From: Nonomuraea indica
GTDB lineage: Bacteria; Actinomycetota; Actinomycetes; Streptosporangiales; Streptosporangiaceae
Length of the DNA: 64,000 nt
Direction: 5' to 3'
NCBI RefSeq assembly: GCF_002850745.1
Contig: NZ_KZ559467.1
Location: 321,319-385,318 of the forward strand
In this document: one piece after another, positions 58,466-64,000 of the stretch
Layout: every line of letters starts with the position of its first letter
How positions within the stretch are numbered: the first letter of the stretch is position 1
Made by a program: the position numbers and the translations under genes
The notes under the pieces: model-generated
What the model was told of the DNA's origin: nothing
Seen by the model: the letters and a program-made list of their open reading frames with translations, nothing else
Databases searched by the model: none

Positions 58466-58834
58466 GTGAGCCCCGTCCGCCGCTGTTCCCGCACCGCCTG
58501 CAGCCAGCCTGCCGTCTTCACGCTCACGTACGTATACGCCGACTCCACCGCTGTTCTCGGCCCCCTGGCGACGTACGCGGAGCCACACTGCTACGACCTG
58601 TGCGCCGAACACGCCGAACGGCTGACCGCCCCGCGCGGCTGGGAGGTCGTGCGCCTGCCCACCGACGGCGGCTCACCCAGCTCCGACGACCTGGAGGCGC
58701 TGGCCAACGCCGTCCGGGAGGCCGCCAGGCCCGCGCCCGCCGGCGGCGGCGAGCCGGTCGGCCAGGGCGTCGAGGTCGGCCGCCGGGGACACCTGCGCGT
58801 CCTGCGGTCCGCCCAGCAACATCGCGACCGGTAG
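58466..58834 (+). CDS. DUF3499 family protein
   Basis: A 122-residue small protein with the actinobacterial DUF3499 pattern: [30 protein letters not shown], then [26 protein letters not shown]. Cysteines at the N-terminus (C7, C12) and in CYDLC suggest a structural zinc site. It is conserved between whiB and phosphomannomutase in actinomycetes (from memory) and its function is unknown. The Gly/Arg-rich C-terminus is variable. Confidence 0.85.
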   Translation: MSPVRRCSRTACSQPAVFTLTYVYADSTAVLGPLATYAEPHCYDLCAEHAERLTAPRGWEVVRLPTDGGSPSSDDLEALANAVREAARPAPAGGGEPVGQGVEVGRRGHLRVLRSAQQHRDR

Positions 58835-58875
58835 GCTCGTTCCTGACGTAGACGACCTAGGGGCGGAGCTGGAGA

Positions 58876-60237
58876 GTGGGCGACCTCGCCAAGATCTTCA
58901 AGGCTTACGACGTGCGCGGCGTGGTGCCCGACGAGCTGGACGAGGCGACCGCAGAGGCGGTGGGGGCCGCCTTCGTGGAGGTCACCGGGGCGGGTGCCGC
59001 CGTGGTCGCGCACGACATGCGCGACTCGTCCGTGCCGCTGGCCGCGGCTTTCGTGCGCGGCGCGCGCTCGCGCGGCGCCGACGTCGTGCACGCCGGTCTG
59101 GGCTCCACCGACCTGCTCTACTACGCCAGCGGCAGCCTCGGCCTGCCCGGCGTGATGTTCACCGCCAGCCACAACCCCGCCCGCTACAACGGCATGAAGA
59201 TGTGCCGCGCCGGCGCGGTGCCGATCGGCGGCGACACGGGCCTGACCGAGATCCGCGACCGGGCCGCCGAGCTGGTGGGGGAGCGTGCCGGCGCGGCGGG
59301 CGGCCCCGCCGGGTCGCTGGTCGAGAAGGACCTGCTCGCCGGCTATGCCGGGCATCTGCGCACCCTCGTCGACCTGTCCGGTGTCCGGCCGCTCAAGGTG
59401 GCCGTCGACGCGGGCAACGGCATGGGCGGGCTCACCGTGCCGGCCGTGTTCGACGGGCTGCCGATCGAGCTGGTCCCGCTCTACTTCGAGCTCGACGGCA
59501 CCTTCCCCAACCACGAGGCCAACCCGCTGGAGCCGGCCAACCTGCGCGACCTGCAGCGGGCGGTCCTCGACACCGGCGCCGACCTGGGCCTCGCCTTCGA
59601 CGGCGACGCCGACCGCTGCTGGGTCGTGGACGAGCGCGGGGAGTCCGTCCCGCCGTCGGCGATCACCGCCCTCGTGGCGGCCCGCGAGCTGGCCAAGTAT
59701 CCGGGCGCCACGATCATCCACAACCTGATCACGTCGCGCGGCGTCCCCGAGATCATCCGCGAGCACGGCGGCGAGCCGGTGCGCACGCGGGTCGGCCACT
59801 CGTTCATCAAGGCCGAGATGGCCCGCACGGGCGCCGTCTTCGGTGGCGAGCACTCGGCCCACTACTACTTCCGCGACTTCTGGTTCGCCGACTCGGGCAT
59901 GCTGGCCGCGCTGCACGTGCTGGCCGCGCTCGGCGGGCAGGAGCTGCCCCTGTCGCAGGTGGTGGGGGCCTACTCCCGCTACCACGCCTCGGGCGAGATC
60001 AACAGTACGGTGGACGACCAGGACAAGGCGCTGCTGCGGGTGCGCGAGGCGTTCGGCGACCGGGGGACGGTCGACGAGCTCGACGGGCTGACGGTGAGCG
60101 CCGCCGACTGGTGGTTCAACCTGCGCGCGTCCAACACCGAGCCGCTGCTCAGGCTCAACGCCGAGGCGGCCGACGAGACCACGATGAGGGCGGTCACCGA
60201 CGAGGTGCTCGCCATCGTAAGAAGGGTGTCAGTGTGA
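58876..60237 (+). CDS. manB: Phosphomannomutase/phosphoglucomutase
   Basis: A 453-residue alpha-D-phosphohexomutase with all four domains. The phosphoserine loop is [11 protein letters not shown] with S98. The Mg site is DGDADR starting at D242. The sugar-binding loop is GEHSAHYYF, and the phosphate-binding loop near the C-terminus is RASNTEP. It interconverts mannose-6-P and mannose-1-P, supplying the GDP-mannose pyrophosphorylase at 44967. The start is GTG with GGAG upstream. It heads an overlapping operon with the next two genes. Confidence 0.95.
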   Translation: MGDLAKIFKAYDVRGVVPDELDEATAEAVGAAFVEVTGAGAAVVAHDMRDSSVPLAAAFVRGARSRGADVVHAGLGSTDLLYYASGSLGLPGVMFTASHNPARYNGMKMCRAGAVPIGGDTGLTEIRDRAAELVGERAGAAGGPAGSLVEKDLLAGYAGHLRTLVDLSGVRPLKVAVDAGNGMGGLTVPAVFDGLPIELVPLYFELDGTFPNHEANPLEPANLRDLQRAVLDTGADLGLAFDGDADRCWVVDERGESVPPSAITALVAARELAKYPGATIIHNLITSRGVPEIIREHGGEPVRTRVGHSFIKAEMARTGAVFGGEHSAHYYFRDFWFADSGMLAALHVLAALGGQELPLSQVVGAYSRYHASGEINSTVDDQDKALLRVREAFGDRGTVDELDGLTVSAADWWFNLRASNTEPLLRLNAEAADETTMRAVTDEVLAIVRRVSV

Positions 60238-60401
60238 AGATCGACGACTGGCTGCTGGAGATCCTGGCCTGCCCGGCGTGCAAGTCGCCGCTGCGCGTCG
60301 AGGCCGAGGCCGAGGAGCTGGCCTGCACGGGCTGCGGCCTGATCTACCCGGTCCGCGACGACATCCCGGTGCTGCTCGTCGACGAGGCCAGGAAGCCGTG
60401 A
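60234..60401 (+). CDS. Trm112-like zinc-ribbon protein
   Basis: A 55-residue protein overlapping the mutase stop (GTGA) and the isomerase start (GTGA). Two Cys pairs (CPAC near residue 14, CTGC near residue 34) form a zinc ribbon, followed by [17 protein letters not shown], typical of the Trm112/YcaR family. Family members activate methyltransferases or are small housekeeping factors. Here the tight coupling with sugar-phosphate enzymes is conserved in actinomycetes (from memory). Confidence 0.9.
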   Translation: MKIDDWLLEILACPACKSPLRVEAEAEELACTGCGLIYPVRDDIPVLLVDEARKP

Positions 60402-61504
60402 TCTGGGAGCCGGAGAGGCTCGACAACCCCGACCACCTGTCCGAGGGCGATCCGGGCGGCATGCTGCTCGCGGTCGCCGCGTCCGCCGCCCAGGTCCGCA
60501 CCGGATACCGCACCGCCGTCGAGGCGGGTGTCGAGCGGCTGCGCGAGCAGGGCCGGCCCCGCGCCGTCGTGGTCGTCGGAATGGGCGGCTCGGCCATCGC
60601 CGGCGACATCCTGGCCGCCGTCTGCGGCAACGGCGCGCCGGTGCCGATCGTGACCGTGCGCTCCTACCAGCTGCCCGGCTGGGTGGGCGCGGCCGACCTG
60701 GTCATCGCGGTGTCCTGCTCGGGCCGTACGGAGGAGACGCTGTCGGCGGTCACGGAGGCGGTGCGGCGCGGCTGCTCGCTGCTCGCCGTCGGCGCTCCCG
60801 GCTCGCCGCTGGAGTCGATGGCCAGGCAGGCGTCCGCCACGTACGTGCCGGTGCCCGCGAGCGGGCAGCCCAGGGCCAACGTGTGGCTGCTGGCCGTTCC
60901 GCTGGTCGTGGCCGGCGCCGCGCTCGGCCTCGCGCGGGCCGACGAGGAGCTGTTCGAGAACGTGGCACGGCTGCTGGAGGACATGGCCCACCGGTGCCGG
61001 CCGACCAGCGAGTCGTTCGTCAACCCGGGCAAGGCGCTGGCCATGGACCTCGCCGAGAGCATCCCGATGATCTGGGGCTCGTCGCCGCTCGCCGCCGTCG
61101 CCGGATACCGGCTGGCCTGCCAGCTCAACGAGAACGCCAAGTATCCGGCGGTCTTCGGCGAGCTGCCCGAGGCCGACCACAACCAGGTGGTGGCCTTCGA
61201 CGGCCCGCTCGCGCGGCGCGACATCTTCGACGAGACGCAGGCGCACACGCTCAGGCTCGTGATGCTGCGCGACGTGGAGGAGCATCCGCAGGTGACGCGG
61301 CGGCGCGAGGCGTCCGTACGGCTGGCGCACGACCGCGACGTGCCGGTCACCGAGGTGGCGGCCGAGGGCGGGCACCCGCTGGAACGGCTCGCCTCGCTGA
61401 TCGGACTCGGCGACTACGCGACTACCTACCTCGCGCTCGGGTACGGCGTCGATCCGACCCCGGTGTCGGCCATCACGGAGTTGAAGGCCAGGATCTCCCA
61501 CTAG
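60398..61504 (+). CDS. SIS-domain phosphoglucose/phosphomannose isomerase
   Basis: A 368-residue protein of the bifunctional phosphoglucose/phosphomannose isomerase family. It has an N-terminal SIS domain ([34 protein letters not shown]) and a C-terminal domain with [24 protein letters not shown]. The start overlaps the Trm112 stop. Fructose-6-P to mannose-6-P conversion would be the first step toward GDP-mannose. Lower activity or glucose-6-P isomerase activity cannot be excluded. Confidence 0.92.
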   Translation: MIWEPERLDNPDHLSEGDPGGMLLAVAASAAQVRTGYRTAVEAGVERLREQGRPRAVVVVGMGGSAIAGDILAAVCGNGAPVPIVTVRSYQLPGWVGAADLVIAVSCSGRTEETLSAVTEAVRRGCSLLAVGAPGSPLESMARQASATYVPVPASGQPRANVWLLAVPLVVAGAALGLARADEELFENVARLLEDMAHRCRPTSESFVNPGKALAMDLAESIPMIWGSSPLAAVAGYRLACQLNENAKYPAVFGELPEADHNQVVAFDGPLARRDIFDETQAHTLRLVMLRDVEEHPQVTRRREASVRLAHDRDVPVTEVAAEGGHPLERLASLIGLGDYATTYLALGYGVDPTPVSAITELKARISH

Positions 61505-61558
61505 GATCCCTTTTTCGGGGCTTTGTAGGCGTTTTACAGCTATGAGTGGAGAAGACCC

Positions 61559-62491
61559 GTGAGCGCGAGCGGCGGTACCAAAGCGATCATCGCGGCCTTG
61601 CTGGCCAACCTGTCCATTGCGGTAGCCAAGTTCGTGGCCGCCTTCTTCACCGGCTCCTCCTCGATGCTGGCCGAGGGCATCCACTCGGTGGCCGACTCGG
61701 GCAACCAGCTGCTGCTGCTGATCGGCGGCAAGCGGGCGCAGCGGAGCAGCACGCGCGAGCACCCGTTCGGCTACGGTCGCGAGCGCTACTTCTACGCCTT
61801 CGTGGTGGCCGTGGTGCTGTTCACCATCGGCGCGGTGTTCTCCCTCTACGAGGGCTTCCACAAGCTGTCGTCGAAGGAGGGCCTGGAGTCGCCCACCTGG
61901 GCGTTCGCGGTGCTGATCTTCGCGATCATCGCCGAGGCGTTCTCGTTCCGCACGGCGATCAAGGAGTCCAACGCGGTCCGCGGCTCGCAGTCGTGGGTGG
62001 CGTTCGTGCGCCGGGCGAAGTCGCCGGAGCTGCCGGTCATCCTGCTGGAGGACCTCGGCGCCCTGCTGGGCCTGATCTTCGCGCTGTTCGGCGTCACGAT
62101 GGCGGTCGTCACCGGCAACCCGGTGTGGGACGCCATCGGCACGCTCATGATCGGCGTGCTGCTCGCGGTGATCGCGGTCATCCTGGCCATCGAGACCAAG
62201 TCGCTGCTGCTCGGCGAGGGGGCCACCCCCGAGATGGAGCGGCAGATCCACGCCGCGCTGGAGAGCGCCGAGGAGGTCGAGCGCGTGATCCACATGCGCA
62301 CGCTGCACCTGGGCCCGGAGGAGCTGCTGGTGGCCGCCAAGATCGCGGTGACGCACAGCGACACGGCCGCCGAAGTGGCCAGGGGGATCGACGAGGCCGA
62401 GCAGCGCATCCGCGAGGCCGTGCCGATCGCCCGGGTCATCTACCTGGAGCCCGACCTCGACCGCACGCCGACCGGCGCGGCCGGCGGCTGA
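61559..62491 (+). CDS. Cation diffusion facilitator (CDF) transporter
   Basis: A 310-residue metal efflux transporter. Six helices lie in residues 10-215. The metal site is HSVADSGNQ in helix 2 and EDLGALLG in helix 5. A C-terminal cytoplasmic domain (about 220-310) carries VERVIHMRTLHLGPEELLVAAKI. Likely substrates are Zn2+, Mn2+ or Fe2+. The GTG at 61559 has GGAG upstream. It is separate from the mutase operon. Confidence 0.92.
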   Translation: MSASGGTKAIIAALLANLSIAVAKFVAAFFTGSSSMLAEGIHSVADSGNQLLLLIGGKRAQRSSTREHPFGYGRERYFYAFVVAVVLFTIGAVFSLYEGFHKLSSKEGLESPTWAFAVLIFAIIAEAFSFRTAIKESNAVRGSQSWVAFVRRAKSPELPVILLEDLGALLGLIFALFGVTMAVVTGNPVWDAIGTLMIGVLLAVIAVILAIETKSLLLGEGATPEMERQIHAALESAEEVERVIHMRTLHLGPEELLVAAKIAVTHSDTAAEVARGIDEAEQRIREAVPIARVIYLEPDLDRTPTGAAGG

Positions 62492-62520
62492 GCCGGCCGG
62501 CCCGCGACGAGAGCTCCTCG

Positions 62521-62546
62521 GCGCGGGACGCCCCGTCGTCCCGCGC
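62521..62546. terminator. Strong hairpin between CDF and GerMN genes
   Basis: GCGCGGGACG (62521-62530) pairs perfectly with CGTCCCGCGC (62537-62546) around a 6-base loop between convergent genes, giving a bidirectional terminator. Confidence 0.7.
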
Positions 62547-62551
62547 CCGCC

Positions 62552-63043
62552 TCACTCCCGGCCGGTGAGGCAGGACGTGCCCCTCTCGGTCTGGTCGAAC
62601 AGGCACCGGCCGCTCTTGTCCAGCGCGACCACCTTCTTCACCGTCGCGAACTGCCTCAGCGTGGTCCTGATCATGTTGAGCATGCGGGCGTCGGCGCCCA
62701 CGCCGTTGCTCATCACCGTGCGGCAGAAGCGCAGCGTGGCCGTGCCCTTCCTGATAGTGATCGTGAAGTCGGCGCCGCAGGCGGACCTGCCGCGCAGCGC
62801 GCCGGCCAGCTCGGAGTGCAGGCCCCGGGCCCGCTCCTTCGCGGTCGGGCCGGCGATGAGCTGCTCGACGGCGAACCTGGCGACGCCCTGGTGGGGCGCC
62901 TTCCGGGTCACCGGGACCAGCTTGCCGGGGATGCCGAACCCCTTGGCGAAGTAGACCTTCACCGTGCTCCCGGCCTGGGTGGGGGAGCCCGCCGCGGGCG
63001 CCGGGGATAGCGCCAGGACGGTGGCCATCAGCAGCTCTCTCAT
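62552..63043 (-). CDS. Exported GerMN-like domain protein
   Basis: A 163-residue secreted protein with a short signal peptide (MRELLMATVLALSPAPAAG, cleavage around residue 19). The domain VKVYFAKGFG, LVPVTRKAP, FAVEQLIAGPTAKERARGL and the strand-rich C-terminus fit GerMN, a fold found in sporulation and lipoprotein-LpqB-type proteins. Four cysteines may form disulfides. It is coupled to the MerR regulator upstream by an ATGA overlap. Confidence 0.75.
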   Translation of the reverse strand: MRELLMATVLALSPAPAAGSPTQAGSTVKVYFAKGFGIPGKLVPVTRKAPHQGVARFAVEQLIAGPTAKERARGLHSELAGALRGRSACGADFTITIRKGTATLRFCRTVMSNGVGADARMLNMIRTTLRQFATVKKVVALDKSGRCLFDQTERGTSCLTGRE

Positions 63044-63399
63044 GTCCTCTTCGACGTCTGGCCGGGGGCCGAGGTTCGAAGCAGGCGCAACGCCTTCTCC
63101 TTCTCGAAGTCGAGCGCCCGGCGCGGCACCGGGATGCGCCCGATCCGTACGCCGAGGTCGCGCACGGCGGCGGCCACAACCGGCTCGCTGAGCACGCGCA
63201 ACGCGAACGCCAGCGCCGCGGGAGAGACGTCGAAACGCTTCTCCAGCTCCACCCCCTGGGCCACCGCGGCCAGCTCCTCGGGACCGAAGCGGCGGTGTGC
63301 GCCCTGCTCCCGGACGGGGGGCAGCAGCCCCAGAGCCTCCCGGTATCGCAGCATGCGAGGGGACATGCCCAGCCGCTGGGCGGCTTCGGTGATGCGCAT
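63040..63399 (-). CDS. MerR-family transcriptional regulator
   Basis: A 119-residue protein. The winged-helix N-terminus has MRITEAAQRLGMSPRMLRYREALGLLPP and AHRRFGPEELAAV. The C-terminus is short, without the paired cysteines of metal-sensing members, so the effector is unknown. Its stop overlaps the GerMN start. It is divergent from ahcY, with about 110 bases between start codons. It may regulate the exported protein. Confidence 0.88.
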   Translation of the reverse strand: MRITEAAQRLGMSPRMLRYREALGLLPPVREQGAHRRFGPEELAAVAQGVELEKRFDVSPAALAFALRVLSEPVVAAAVRDLGVRIGRIPVPRRALDFEKEKALRLLRTSAPGQTSKRT

Positions 63400-63460
63400 C
63401 CTTACATTCTTACGTCAGGAAGTGGCCGCTGAGCGTGCTCGGTGTCGGATCGACGCCTAA

Positions 63461-64000
<540 letters not shown>

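Overview
This is a high-G+C actinomycete chromosome segment. It carries whiB, a complete F420 pathway core (fbiC, fbiA, fbiB), LytR-CpsA-Psr enzymes, a secreted AA10 LPMO, and many GTG starts with GTGA/ATGA overlaps. The gene set suggests a filamentous actinomycete, possibly of the Streptosporangiaceae/Nonomuraea type (inference; no 16S rRNA is present). I see no phage, IS element, CRISPR array, tRNA or rRNA gene.

Layout. 1-12.8 kb: two OmpR-type two-component systems (271-2220 and 9808-11606), a GtrA protein, purK-purE, UDP-glucose dehydrogenase, an acyl-CoA dehydrogenase, an MMPL transporter, a decayed stretch (11.6-12.1 kb) and a DUF4240 gene. 13-18.4 kb: a secreted beta-sandwich protein, an SseB/DUF1266-like protein, a DUF4097 lipoprotein-like protein, a luciferase-like oxidoreductase and a STAS protein. 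18.4-46 kb: a large cell-envelope glycopolymer region with two LCP ligases, seven glycosyltransferase-type genes, two GT-C-like membrane proteins, two paralogous flippase-like (LPG-synthase-TM) proteins, an O-acyltransferase, a methyltransferase and a GDP-mannose pyrophosphorylase-like gene. Embedded in it at 21.2-27.4 kb is a CDP-alcohol module: an IspD/TarI-type cytidylyltransferase fused to a degenerate SDR, a CDP-alcohol transferase fused to a degenerate nucleotidyltransferase, a DUF5941 protein, a LicC/IPCT-type cytidylyltransferase, a glycerol-1-phosphate-dehydrogenase-like protein, and a second CDP-alcohol transferase with a changed active-site motif. An ECF sigma/anti-sigma pair and an acetoacetate-decarboxylase-like gene interrupt this region near 29 kb.

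46-57 kb: an AlkA-type glycosylase, fbiC, a secreted SBP-VWA protein, an LPMO, fbiB-fbiA and a long repeat-rich membrane protein. 57.5-64 kb: whiB, a degenerate zincin, DUF3499, phosphomannomutase, a Trm112-like protein, a phosphosugar isomerase, a CDF metal transporter, a MerR-GerMN pair and the start of ahcY.

How the genes fit together. The isomerase, phosphomannomutase and GDP-mannose pyrophosphorylase could supply GDP-mannose, and Ugd could supply UDP-glucuronate, for the glycosyltransferases. The LCP proteins could attach the finished polymer to peptidoglycan. The CDP-alcohol module probably makes an unusual glycerol- or polyol-phosphate envelope component. Its combination of an archaeal-type G1P dehydrogenase, two CDP-alcohol transferases and two fused decayed domains is the best candidate here for an undescribed system. 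Several genes lack a Shine-Dalgarno sequence but have a TANNNT hexamer 7-14 bases before the start codon, which suggests leaderless transcription.
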